Positions 13,982 to 23,109 of a stretch of 64,000 nucleotides of DNA are shown piece after piece. The notes beneath the pieces were generated by a model, which was not told where the DNA came from, did not search any database, and worked only from the letters and a program-made list of their open reading frames with translations. Origin of the DNA: Morinoia aosen (lineage: Eukaryota > Arthropoda > Malacostraca > Amphipoda > Talitridae); the NCBI GenBank assembly GCA_030386875.1, contig CM059576.1:69315581-69379580 (forward strand). The letters run 5' to 3'. The position numbers and the translations under genes are program-made. How positions within the stretch are numbered: position 1 is the first letter of the stretch; each line of letters starts with the position of its first letter.

Positions 13982-14177
13982 TTAAAAGCTAGGTTGACCC
14001 GTGAAAAATTTCTGTAAACATAACGTAACAAATTCTAATATAACCTTCTACCTAATCCATGCTAACTTAACATATCCTACTATCCTATCCGAACTAAAGA
14101 TATCCTGACATTATGTTAAACATGAAAAACCATGGACACGTGAATTTTTTTATCAACATTACCTAAACTATGGTAAC

Positions 14178-14315
14178 CTGATAAAATGTCAAACGTATCA
14201 AGGCATGTAAAGGCGATATTTTTATGTAACACAGGAATTCGGTGTACATGATACAGCAAACTTGGATGAGAGCGTTTCACGAGAACTTAGTCTTAAAAGT
14301 ATTAATATATAGATA
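14178..14315 (+). repeat. Conserved satellite module, copy 3
   Basis: Starts CTGATAAAATGTCAAACG and ends with a GTTTCACGAGAACTTAG segment followed by TATAGATA. A partial copy of the end of this module lies at about 24858-24907, beyond the E1 insertion. Confidence 0.6.
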
Positions 14316-15670
14316 AAAGTAAAACTATAAAATAAAAAATTGAATATATATAAATTAAAAAGTAAAAATCGGAAAAAATTAAAGACAAAAAAATTTTGAA
14401 CACAAAAAAATTAAAAATGACATAAAATTTGAATAAAGAAATGAAAAAATTAAAAATAAACAATCGCAATGAGAAAATTGATGAAAATAAATACAAAATG
14501 AAAAATGGAAAAAAAATATTAAATTCGAAGAAATACAAAATTTAAATTTATAGAAATTAAAAAAGTACATAATAAAACAAAAAAATTTAAAATAATAAAC
14601 AAATAAATGAAATCAATTTGATTTTTTTTTAAATTTCGACATATATAAATGAAGTTGAAAAAACAAAAAAGGAAAAAAATTAATAAATAAACGAATGAAA
14701 ACATGAAAAAAAGAGATTAGAAAAAATTCAACAAATAAAAATTGACAAATAAAAATTACCTATCAAATAAATCATAAGAATGAAGAATATAACAATCGAT
14801 AAGCATATGAAAAAATAAATGAACTGAAAATAAAAAATAAAAATCTGAGAATTAATAAAATTGTAGGTATGTGAAATAGAAAAATCAAAAAACTTCGAAC
14901 AAAAATTTTTACAAACTCAAAAAATTAGAAAATTAAAATAATTGAAATTAATTATTATATATGAAGAATTAAAAAAATGAAAAATTAAATACAAATTGAA
15001 CAATTTAAAAATAAAAAACAAACAAATCAAATAAAAAAAAAACAAATGAGAAAATTAAGAAAAGAAAAAAATTAAAAAAATCAACTAATATCAACAAAAT
15101 TTGCATTTAAATAAAAATAAAAATTGAAAGAAAAAGAAAATTTGAACAAAATTGAAAAAAATATATATATATGAACTAAATGACAAAAATTGAAATGATA
15201 AAAAGTGAAAAATACAAAATTAAAACATGAAACAAAAATTACCAAATTAAAAATATAGCAAAACATAAAAAAAAATAAAAATATAACGAAATAAATATAT
15301 GAAAAAATAATTGACAAATTTCACGAAAAAAGAAATGCAAAATAAACAAAAATAAAAAGGTTGAATAAATGAAAAATTAGATCAACATAAATGAATAAAA
15401 AACCTAAAAAATAAAAACATGGAAAGAAGTAAAATGAAAGAAAAATTTGAATGATTGAAAAAAATTTCAAAAAATTCATATATATATGAAAAATATAACA
15501 AAACAAAAAAATGAAAAATACGAAAAATAGATCAAATAAAAAATTGACAATAATTGAAAAAAAATTACGAAGATTTTGAAGAAAGGACAAAATAGAAAAA
15601 TATAAATAAATTAAAATTAAAATTAAAATTAATTGAAAATGAAAAAAATGTTGCAAATAAAATGAAAAAT

Positions 15671-15991
15671 TGTGCGCCCGCCGCCTATATAAATAGAGTA
15701 GGCGAGAGATATCGTCGTTCATTGTTGGTGCGCTGTCGTGGAGATCACGTTAGAAAGAGACACCTCTGTTCAGTAGCAGACGCGTTACCATCACGGTGCA
15801 CTTGTATAAGATCACAGATGCATTGTAGAAGACTTGTACTAACAAATATCGTCCGACCTCTCTGTTTCTTGTCAACCATCAAACATGTACCTACTCTGGA
15901 GTACCAATAAACTATGATCACGTCGCTGCTTCGTCACTCTCGAATCCCATCCGCGTTTGGTTACGGCCTAATACTGAAAAGGGCCGGAACA
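15671..15991 (+). repeat. E1 5' LTR
   Basis: 321 bp, starts TGTGCGCC and ends GGAACA (TG...CA). It contains a TATA-like TATATAAATAG at about 15687-15697 and an AATAAA polyadenylation signal near 15905. U3 is therefore very short and R would begin near 15715. It matches the 3' LTR except at position 15691. Confidence 0.93.
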
Positions 15992-15994
15992 TTT

Positions 15995-16003
15995 TGGTGA
16001 CCC
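15995..16003 (+). promoter_or_regulatory. E1 primer-binding site
   Basis: TGGTGACCC begins three bases after the 5' LTR, the expected place for minus-strand priming. The nine bases match the complement of the 3' end of metazoan tRNA-Trp (ending GGGTCACCA), the primer reported for CsRn1-type elements. The match does not clearly continue beyond nine bases, so the tRNA identity is tentative. Confidence 0.55.
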
Positions 16004-17001
16004 ATGTATGGGGATACCACATCAAGAAGCCACATTAAAGATACATTGCCCCATTGAAGAAGAAGACATCAAGAATTGATCTTCAGTTCTGCTTTTAAGT
16101 GTGAAGAGTGTCAGCCTGTGGAGTAACGTCGCGTAGTTCTCACATTACTTCAGAGCATCGAGAAAAGGAAGAAAGACGTCAGCGCAGAAAATCGAAGTTC
16201 TTTCAAGAAACACTTCGAGAAAGAAAGTCTTCACCAGTCTACTCATCGCTACTCAAAGAAGAAGAAGTGAGGGTCCACATCTACGATCTACGATCTACCC
16301 ATCTACCCATCGTCATCTGAAACGAGAAGAGCTACGAGATCTACGCATCGCCAAAATATTAAGTTAAGTGTACGCCGATAATGTTGCTTGCTAATTAAAT
16401 AAGCATGAGCTCAAATTAATGATTGATCATTAATGATCATTATAAAATTAATGAGTAAGCAGCAAGCAGTAAGTAGTAAGTAGTAAGCAGTAGCACTAGG
16501 CAGCAAGCAGTAGGCATTGCAGCACGCTGTTCCCTGGGAGTGCGGAGGCAAGTTGATTCCCGGAAGGAGCGCAGAGCGAGCAGCATATGCATTGCGAAAG
16601 CGCAGTAAGCGTGCGCGCGGAAACATTGTGTGAGGCGGTAGTCCATTGTCTGTGAGGACAATTGAAGTGAAGCGGTAGTCATTGTTCTCTGAAACAGTTG
16701 AAGGAAGTTGTAGCCTTTGTCTCTAGCACCCATTGTCCTCTGGTGCCCATTGTCTCGAGCATATAAAAGTAAGCTGGAGCAGCTTACCTCTATTCAGAGT
16801 TGTGCCAGCCTTCACGTAATTAGTAATTAGCTATTAGCCTGTTCTAAGTCCTCGGAAGTCGACTGCAAATGTGAGTTGAAATTTTCAAGTGTGCATCTGT
16901 GTAGAATAATATAAATTGCATGTAGAAAATTTATTTGTGTGTAGAACATTCTTCTTTTAACGGACATTGGAGGATTGTGAAGATAGGATTATTTTGTGCT
17001 T
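16004..17001 (+). promoter_or_regulatory. E1 leader with internal TATA-like sequence
   Basis: About 1 kb separates the primer site from gag. It holds a short CAAGCAGTAAGTAGTAAG-type simple repeat (about 16450-16530). A TATAAAAG at about 16761 is followed about 30 bases later by a TATTCAGAGT initiator-like sequence, the spacing of an arthropod core promoter. It may also contain packaging signals, which cannot be seen from sequence. Its one 70-codon ORF (16108-16320) is not convincing. Confidence 0.4.
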
Positions 17002-18009
17002 ATGTCAGGCAGTGACTCTGACGAATACGAATACATAAGGACCGTACCCTATGTGACGCGCGTAGGAAGAATATCTATCCCTACTGTTACAGCGAGTTCG
17101 ATTTCGGTACCTAGCGCCATGGCAACAACCACCGTTGTTACCCCTGTTACGGGAGCAGTCGTTACCACAAGCTCTGTGACTAGTACGGTTACCGCTGTAA
17201 CGGCTTCTGTTGTCGGTCCGATACCCAGTGTGGTAATTGCCGGGCAGGATCTTCCCCAATACCGTGGTAGAAGGCGTCGTTTTGACCCTGACTTCATCGA
17301 AAATAAGTCGTTAGAAACACACATAAAGAATGTGCGAGCCTATTTCAACATGTTATCCGACACCTCAGAGGAAGCGAAACTAAATCTATTGTTGCGAACT
17401 GCAGACAAGCGGGTCGGCGACTTCAATGCCGTAGTAGCCTCCATAATCAGTGAGGGATACGAACTGAGCTTTGAGGAAGTAGTGCACCTGTTAGAAAATA
17501 TTTACGTCTCGAAAGGCGAGAGATCTCTGCACGCAGTTGCGTGTGATCTGAATAATGTACGCCTAAAACGTAACGATGCCTTAGCGAGTCAATTTGTAGA
17601 AATATTAGCCAAAATCCGTAAGCTAACGCACAGAATAATGACCTGCCCGGAATGTTCGAACAGAGCCCACCCGTATGTAGTAAACTGTCCCGATCCTGTT
17701 GCTCTCGATAAGTATGTCGAGAGTACTTTAATTGTTGCGTTAGCTATGGCCATCATTAATCCTCTAGTGACGGAAGATTTCTCAAAAAGACTATTCAATA
17801 AACCATTCAAATCGTCGGAAGAGCTCCTTCAGAGAATCGTAGCTGTAATTAGGAATTTTCCCGAAGACAAACAAATCTTAGCGAATCGATCTGAGAGGTC
17901 TGTGGAAACCTATTGTGCAGAGGATGATGACATTTCACCCGAATCAAATTTTGATGCAGCCTATGATGAGGCCGAAGTGCATACAATGAGGCGATTTCAT
18001 TTTCGATAG
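17002..18009 (+). CDS. gag: E1 gag, C-terminally truncated
   Basis: Gag builds the particle that packages element RNA. This 335-residue product starts at the ATG at 17002 (MSGSDSDE), which aligns with the E2 start MSDYSDSEDE. A GTG six bases upstream is not needed. The N-terminal 80 residues are Thr/Val/Ser-rich. Then comes a capsid-like helical region beginning QYRGRRRRFDPDFIENK, matching FRGRRRAQDSEFLENK in E2. The frame stops at TAG 18007-18009, just where E2 continues into a basic segment and a zinc knuckle. No zinc knuckle follows in any frame, so nucleocapsid is deleted. A different frame stays open from there to a TGA near 18224; its end resembles the post-protease part of E2 pol. Confidence 0.85.
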   Translation: MSGSDSDEYEYIRTVPYVTRVGRISIPTVTASSISVPSAMATTTVVTPVTGAVVTTSSVTSTVTAVTASVVGPIPSVVIAGQDLPQYRGRRRRFDPDFIENKSLETHIKNVRAYFNMLSDTSEEAKLNLLLRTADKRVGDFNAVVASIISEGYELSFEEVVHLLENIYVSKGERSLHAVACDLNNVRLKRNDALASQFVEILAKIRKLTHRIMTCPECSNRAHPYVVNCPDPVALDKYVESTLIVALAMAIINPLVTEDFSKRLFNKPFKSSEELLQRIVAVIRNFPEDKQILANRSERSVETYCAEDDDISPESNFDAAYDEAEVHTMRRFHFR

Positions 18010-18230
18010 AAATAACGCCGATGGAAAAAATGAAACTACAATAACTAAGTATGACTCTACGGCGGCAAACCCCTGTGAACCCGAGGAGAAATCTGGTGTT
18101 GAAGATTCCCTCGTTAAAAAAAAAAATCCCGAGGAGAATTCTGGTGCTGAAGGTTCCCTCGTTAAAAATGTCGAGAGAGTTGATGTGTTAAACATGTCTG
18201 AAGTATTTAATAGAGAATACTGAGTGTCTC
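18010..18230 (+). other. E1 gag-pol junction, deletion scar
   Basis: This 220-bp stretch replaces the nucleocapsid and protease found in E2. One frame is open and carries a near-duplicate of a 13-residue unit (NPEEKSGVEDSLV-like, about 18078-18165) separated by an 11-A run. It ends in TGA near 18222-18224, and pol resumes in another frame at 18231. The A run could allow ribosomal slippage, but there is no proof. Confidence 0.6.
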
Positions 18231-21200
18231 ATGGCAGACACGATTACGTCCAGAGCTAAGAAAAAAGTCTTACATAAGTTGAAAGATAAGAGGACGTGCA
18301 TTGCTGAGAAGACAAGTGAGGAAGTAAAAAGGGATGGTAAGAGAGAAAACCAGCCTGTTCGAGGCGTAGTTGCAGTTACCAGTTCCCACAAGCCGTTAAG
18401 AGTTCATACTCGACGCGTAGAAATTGCTCCTAATGTAATTTTGAAACATGTTGGACATGTTGGAAAGTGTAAAAATGGCGAATATATAATAAAGAAGGCA
18501 ACTTTAAAAGAAGGCGTTTGTGTCGCCGAAGCAATTGTGAGAGTTAACAATAGGAGAAAGATTCCATTGTTATTAATTAATAGCTCCGACAGAGCGATTG
18601 TCTTACCGGAGAACGCAATTATAAGTACTCTAGAAAAGGTAGAAAAGGATCAAGTTGAGTCCGAAGTTTACTTGTCAGATGTACAAGGAGAATTAAAAAC
18701 GGGATTAAGTACCTTTGTGCAGGCAGCTGGTGTTGTTCAGGACAGTCATTTAGATGTCAATAATAAAGACACTAATAGTCAATCTGTCGGGATCACAAGA
18801 GTTGTTGACAAAGAGTACGTTTCTGATTCCAAAGAAATAGCCCGTGGTCGGCGGAATTTAAATAATGATGATATCAAGTGTAACGATGATGAAATGAAGC
18901 CTAAATTGTTGAGTCTATTAAACGAATTCAGAGATGTTATCACTATAGACAATGAATCAATCTCCGCTGCTGCGATTGAACCATACAAAATACGTTTGAA
19001 ACCTAACGTGGATGTTGTAAATGTCCCTCCCTATCGTATTGCCCACCGTTACATGGAAGACTTGAAAGTCGTTAACGAAAAAATGTTAGACGACGGAATC
19101 ATTAGACCATCGATTTCAGCTTATAATTCACCAATAATTGTAGTACATAAGAAAGATGGAACTATACGTCCGGTAGTTGATTTTCGCAAAGTAAATGAGG
19201 TAATTCATGAAGAATCCTTCCCGCTGCCTCGCGTAGATGAGCTTCTTTATAGTTTAAATGGTCAAAAGTATTTCTCGAAATTAGATCTTAGGTCAGGATA
19301 CCATAATATTACACTGACCGATGAGAGGAAGGAAATAACAGCATTTACAGTTGGTAGTCGAAAATTCGAGTTTAATAGATTACCTTTCGGTTTAAAAACT
19401 TCACCTGCGTATTTCCAGTCAGTAATGACGCAAACGCTATCGCCTGTTCTAGGAAAACTATCTTTCGTTTTTATGGACGACGTGCTAATATACTCGAAAG
19501 AAAAGGCACAGCATCTTGCAGATATAAAAGTTGTACATGAACTATTAAGAAACGCTAGATTGTCAATCAAGAATGAAAAATGTACTTTCTTCGAGAAAGA
19601 AATTGAATATCTAGGACATTCCATTAGTGGAATGGGAACAAGAAGCACCGGTACTGACAAAGTAAAGAACTTAGAGATTCCTAAAAATGTTAAACAATTA
19701 CAGTCCTTCCTAGGACTAGTAAATTTCTTTCGTAGGTACATAAAAAATTTTGCGAGTATTGCAAGTCCGCTCTATAATCTTCTAAAGAAAAATGTCGATT
19801 TCAATTGGACACAAGATTGTCAAAGCGCTTTTGAAAAATTAAAGGATGAATTGTGCGCAAACACCACCTTGAGTCACCCAAACTTCGATCAAAAATTTCA
19901 TCTGTTTTGTGACGCATCAAACGTGGGCATAGGAGCTGTTTTACTCCAGTCATCTACTGATAAGGTTCGAAACATGAGACCTGTCGCGTTTTTCTCTAAA
20001 ACGTTGAATTCCACTCAACGTCGATACTCAACTACTAAAAAGGAAATGTACGCCATAGTTGAAGCTTTAAAACACTTTAAATATCTTGTCTTAGGATATG
20101 ATCTGGTCATATATACCGATCACAAGCCGTTAGTCCCTTTATTTTCAAAGAAACTGCCCGAAGATAACACGCTCGCTAGATGGAGTATTTATGTGCAAGC
20201 CTTTGATGCCAAATTAAAGTATTTCTCTGGTAAAGCGAATAGTGCCGCTGACGCGTTAAGTAGATTAAATCATGACGAAAATCCTTTAACCGAAAAAGAA
20301 CTGTCAGCATGTTCTGATTTAACCCCAGAGGTAGAGATTTTTCCCGTTGTAACAAGGCTGCAAGCCGCTGCTGCGAGTAGCAAATGTAACAAGCCTGTGA
20401 CTGAGGGAGAGTTCGAGGAAACAATCCCAGGAAGTGATGACGGAAGAAACAACAACAGTACTGCTGAAAGCCCCAGACGTGAACCCAGTGACTTTAATAG
20501 CAGACAGACAACTAGCTTATGCAGACTGGACAGAGTTAATACGACTACAGACCATTCAAGTATTAATGACAACTGGTCGTTAGATGAATTTAAACGTGAA
20601 CAAGATCAAGATCCATTTTGTTCTGAAATCAAGAATGCCCTAGAGAATGCAGCTAAAGTTTCTAATACCGACATAAATGAATTTCTGATTATGAATGATA
20701 TTTTGTATAAAAGACGAAGAATTGACAACAGACCCAGTACCATTCTGACTAGTGTGGTGCCATATACCTTGCTGCACCAGACAATTCTTTTCATCCATAA
20801 TTTATCCCACACTGATTTAAATCATACCTTGTTTAAGTTTAAATTAAAATATTTTCATCCGTACGAAAGGACAGTTACACGCAAAATTGTTGAATCATGT
20901 GACATCTGTAAGATTTTAAAGTCACGACTATCGACGCCGATTAAAATTCTAAATGCTCCAATTGGAACGAGATGTTTTCAAACGGTCAGCATGGATTTCT
21001 ATGGTCCATTACCAATGACGGATAATGGTAACAAATTTATTCTTGTGATTATCGACCTTTTTTCCAGGTTTGTCAAATTATATTCGACTAGTGACCGATG
21101 TACAGAGACTGTCACAGATTGTCTGTGGAATTTTTGCTGTCTGTTCGGTACCCCGGACGTGCTACTGTCCGATAATGCCCTAGAATTTAAATCAAATAAT

Positions 21201-21803
21201 GTAAAAAATTTCACAAAAGGACTTTCTATCTTAAAAAGGGAAGTTCTGGCTTACTCACCTTTTTCAAACGGTATTGTCGAGAGATGTAATGGTAAAATTC
21301 GACACCTGCTCAAGCTATATCTAAATTTTATTACTCATAATGAGTGGGACAGCTTGCTGGATATTGTAGAGAATTCGATTAATAATAGCTATAACGAAAC
21401 TCTAGGAGATACACCTGCATACACGGTTTTCGGTAGAGATACATGTGTTTATATCAGTTCTACTAATTTAGAAGAATTAAATGTTGCGACTTCATATGAA
21501 GATGTTCAAAAACAAAAATTTAAAGAGTCATCTATTGTAGTGAACAATATTCGAAATGCAATCATTAACGCCACAATTGAAAGAACTGCCTATAGAAATA
21601 TGAAACGTCGCGATAAAAATTTAAAAGTGATGGACCGTGTACTAGTAAAAAATCATGCCAAAAAACATAAATTACAGCTGAATTTTTTGGGTCCTGCTAT
21701 CATTGAACGGCTAGGTAAAAATTATGCAGATATTAGGATTGGTAACAAGATTATCCGCTCGAATTTAAACCATGTACTGCCTTTAGATAGGATAAAAAGG
21801 TAA
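18231..21803 (+). CDS. pol: E1 pol: RT, RNase H and integrase, no protease
   Basis: This 1190-residue frame starts at ATG 18231. Residues about 50-150 form the spacer domain that follows protease in E2 pol (NGEYIIKKATL matches AGEYMITKRCL). RT spans about 255-465, with catalytic FMDDVL near 414. RNase H spans about 555-680 (FCDASN, YTDHKPL, ADALSRL). Integrase has an HHCC domain near 845-890 (SCDICK) and D, D, E residues in SMDFYG, LSDNALEF and IVERCNG. A GPY-like C-terminal module begins FLGPAIIERL. All visible catalytic residues are intact. The aspartic protease DSG motif of E2 is absent. Expression needs frameshifting, reinitiation or splicing, because gag ends in another frame. Confidence 0.92.
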   Translation: MADTITSRAKKKVLHKLKDKRTCIAEKTSEEVKRDGKRENQPVRGVVAVTSSHKPLRVHTRRVEIAPNVILKHVGHVGKCKNGEYIIKKATLKEGVCVAEAIVRVNNRRKIPLLLINSSDRAIVLPENAIISTLEKVEKDQVESEVYLSDVQGELKTGLSTFVQAAGVVQDSHLDVNNKDTNSQSVGITRVVDKEYVSDSKEIARGRRNLNNDDIKCNDDEMKPKLLSLLNEFRDVITIDNESISAAAIEPYKIRLKPNVDVVNVPPYRIAHRYMEDLKVVNEKMLDDGIIRPSISAYNSPIIVVHKKDGTIRPVVDFRKVNEVIHEESFPLPRVDELLYSLNGQKYFSKLDLRSGYHNITLTDERKEITAFTVGSRKFEFNRLPFGLKTSPAYFQSVMTQTLSPVLGKLSFVFMDDVLIYSKEKAQHLADIKVVHELLRNARLSIKNEKCTFFEKEIEYLGHSISGMGTRSTGTDKVKNLEIPKNVKQLQSFLGLVNFFRRYIKNFASIASPLYNLLKKNVDFNWTQDCQSAFEKLKDELCANTTLSHPNFDQKFHLFCDASNVGIGAVLLQSSTDKVRNMRPVAFFSKTLNSTQRRYSTTKKEMYAIVEALKHFKYLVLGYDLVIYTDHKPLVPLFSKKLPEDNTLARWSIYVQAFDAKLKYFSGKANSAADALSRLNHDENPLTEKELSACSDLTPEVEIFPVVTRLQAAAASSKCNKPVTEGEFEETIPGSDDGRNNNSTAESPRREPSDFNSRQTTSLCRLDRVNTTTDHSSINDNWSLDEFKREQDQDPFCSEIKNALENAAKVSNTDINEFLIMNDILYKRRRIDNRPSTILTSVVPYTLLHQTILFIHNLSHTDLNHTLFKFKLKYFHPYERTVTRKIVESCDICKILKSRLSTPIKILNAPIGTRCFQTVSMDFYGPLPMTDNGNKFILVIIDLFSRFVKLYSTSDRCTETVTDCLWNFCCLFGTPDVLLSDNALEFKSNNVKNFTKGLSILKREVLAYSPFSNGIVERCNGKIRHLLKLYLNFITHNEWDSLLDIVENSINNSYNETLGDTPAYTVFGRDTCVYISSTNLEELNVATSYEDVQKQKFKESSIVVNNIRNAIINATIERTAYRNMKRRDKNLKVMDRVLVKNHAKKHKLQLNFLGPAIIERLGKNYADIRIGNKIIRSNLNHVLPLDRIKR

Positions 21804-21885
21804 AAGTGTCAACCTAGCTTGTAGCTGTTCATTCATTATATTCTGAAAACGCCACTCCATATATGTATTTCAATGGTATTTAGTT

Positions 21886-21993
21886 TGTAAGTTCGTTCTA
21901 TGAGTTCTTAGCCTGTAAGTGAGTTCTATGAGTTCTTAGCCTGTAAGTGAGTTCTATGAGTTCTTAGCCTGTAAGTGCGTTCTTTGAGTTCTT
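21886..21993 (+). repeat. 28-bp tandem repeat with splice-donor-like units
   Basis: About four copies of a 28-bp unit lie just after pol. Each begins TGTAAGT and contains GTTCTATGAGTTCTTAGCC. Three units read CCTGTAAGTG, close to a consensus splice donor. The array is inside E1, upstream of the acceptor-like site at 22351. Confidence 0.75.
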
Positions 21994-22331
21994 AAGAATT
22001 ATGTGTGTCTTGCTCTAGGAAACATTTCTGTTGCGCAAACACCTTCAGCCGAGACGATGAGCTGAGGATGTTGTCATACTATCGTTGCGACATAAGAGTG
22101 TGCTCATCAGGTCGTGAGCTAGAATTGATAAACTGAGTTGGAGATGTCAACACAAGAGTGCGTATGCGCAACTGCGAGAATTCCCTCGCCTCTGTCGCAG
22201 ATTGTTTGGCAACAATGCCAGAGACTGTGGTCGGAATGAGTGTGTCGTAATACGAATGAAGCGTGCCGCAGTATGAAATCTTAGTATGAAATGTAAATTG
22301 TTTATTTTAAACTTGGGGCCATGCTAATGTC

Positions 22332-22351
22332 ATGTGTCGTTTCTTTTTCAG
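22332..22351 (+). promoter_or_regulatory. Acceptor-like site upstream of the small E1 ORFs
   Basis: A pyrimidine run TTTCTTTTTCAG ends at 22351, 87 bp before the NQLWQP start codon. That is a suitable place for a spliced subgenomic RNA of the downstream ORFs. Splicing is inferred and was not observed. Confidence 0.45.
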
Positions 22352-22437
22352 ATTCCTGGAGCGATTCCTGAACAACTCCGGAACACTTTTACACATTCCA
22401 ACTTACAACATACGCATTCATTGCTTAATCTGTATTG

Positions 22438-22662
22438 ATGTGTACCGGGGCTACAAACCAACTCTGGCAACCCCGGGAATCGACGATAGTTTTCAAATTT
22501 AGGGTACCTAAAGAATTGTTACAGGAGGCCTATTGCAAATTAAACATATTCCTGAACCTCGATTCCCCTTTACGTACACATGTTTTAGTATATGAAGCCG
22601 GAAACGATATCGAACTAGTAATTCGAATAAGAATCGCTGCATTTCCAGCAACCATCCAGTGA
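22438..22662 (+). CDS. E1 NQLWQP small protein, unknown function
   Basis: This 74-residue ORF from ATG 22438 begins MCTGATNQLWQP and contains SPLRTHVLVYEAG and a C-terminal AAFPATIQ. E2 encodes a clear homologue at 54768-54995. By eye about half the residues are identical over the whole length, with the same start MC-G, the same NQLWQP block, SPLRT, YEAG and the final IQ. Such conservation between two diverged elements implies selection on the protein. Alternating hydrophobic residues suggest beta strands; there is no signal peptide or membrane span. I do not recognise the family. In E1 it lies between pol and the MGN gene, preceded by an acceptor-like site. Confidence 0.8.
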   Translation: MCTGATNQLWQPRESTIVFKFRVPKELLQEAYCKLNIFLNLDSPLRTHVLVYEAGNDIELVIRIRIAAFPATIQ

Positions 22663-22782
22663 TAAAATAAATCTGTAAATTGCTAAAACAATATTCACTA
22701 TTAATCAATACTAACTACTTACGTAATTTCAAGCGGCACCATTTTAATTCCCGCTCTGTTAGTATCACTTTGGCCTGTTAAG

Positions 22783-23109
22783 ATGGGCAATAAAGTGTCG
22801 AATATTAATGTAGATGCCATACTAACTGCGATAAAAGCCAATAATGGCCAAATCTCGGATGAACTTATCCGACATACTGAGGAAACAAGAGTTGATCTCA
22901 TCCCTGACCAGTTAAGCGACATAATGTTGCTTTTGTACACAGTAATTACCATCATCCTTGCGGTGATGATTATTTACATAAAACGGGACCTACACAAGGT
23001 CATTAGCCGAATCAGCGGAGAGGACGTCGCCTTGCGTCGAACCGCTTTAAAAGAAATCTGTAACGGTCCTAGGCAGATCCCTTCAGTCTCACCTCAAGTT
23101 AGCGTGTAA
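22783..23109 (+). CDS. E1 MGN small membrane protein, env-position
   Basis: This 108-residue ORF starts MGNKVSNINVD, a good N-myristoylation context (Gly2, Ser6). Residues about 47-66 (IMLLLYTVITIILAVMIIYI) form one strong transmembrane helix. A basic tail follows (KRDLHK...). E2 has a homologue of the same layout at 48096-48392; VDLIPDQLSDI matches MELLPDRVTDI just before the membrane span. It lies downstream of pol, where errantivirus-type elements carry env, but is far too small for a classical envelope protein. Myristate plus one span plus a basic tail recalls reovirus FAST fusion proteins in architecture only; a viroporin-like or membrane-anchoring role is equally possible. The function is unknown. 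Confidence 0.82.
   Translation: MGNKVSNINVDAILTAIKANNGQISDELIRHTEETRVDLIPDQLSDIMLLLYTVITIILAVMIIYIKRDLHKVISRISGEDVALRRTALKEICNGPRQIPSVSPQVSV

Larger units (their letters stand above)
9965..15670. repeat. Composite satellite with CCTAA-rich, conserved and A-rich parts
   Basis: Three kinds of segment alternate. The first is degenerate CCTAA/CCTATCC-rich tracts (9965-10815, 12540-12640, 13986-14175). The second is a conserved module of roughly 120-140 bp (about 10817-10955, 11437-11560, 14178-14315) sharing ATAAAATGTCAAA at its start and GTTACACGA or GTTTCACGAGAACTTAG near its end. The third is long A-rich low-complexity blocks made of AAAAATGAAAAAAT-like text (10960-11400, 11560-12530, 14316-15660). 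The CCTAA tracts carry recurrent GGACCCGTGAAAAAATT motifs, for example near 10153, 10270, 10414, 10633 and 10773. CCTAA is the complement of the arthropod telomere repeat TTAGG, but these tracts are too diverged to be active telomere. E1 splits the array, which resumes at 24684. Confidence 0.75.

Noticed and set aside
10860..15722. Many Phe/Leu/Ile-rich minus-strand ORFs
   Set aside because: Translations of A-rich low-complexity satellite; composition explains them and there are no domains.
15662..15910. 82-codon ORF in the E1 LTR and its twin at 24381
   Set aside because: They lie inside the LTR over promoter and polyadenylation signals, and one begins outside the LTR. No sign of selection on the protein.
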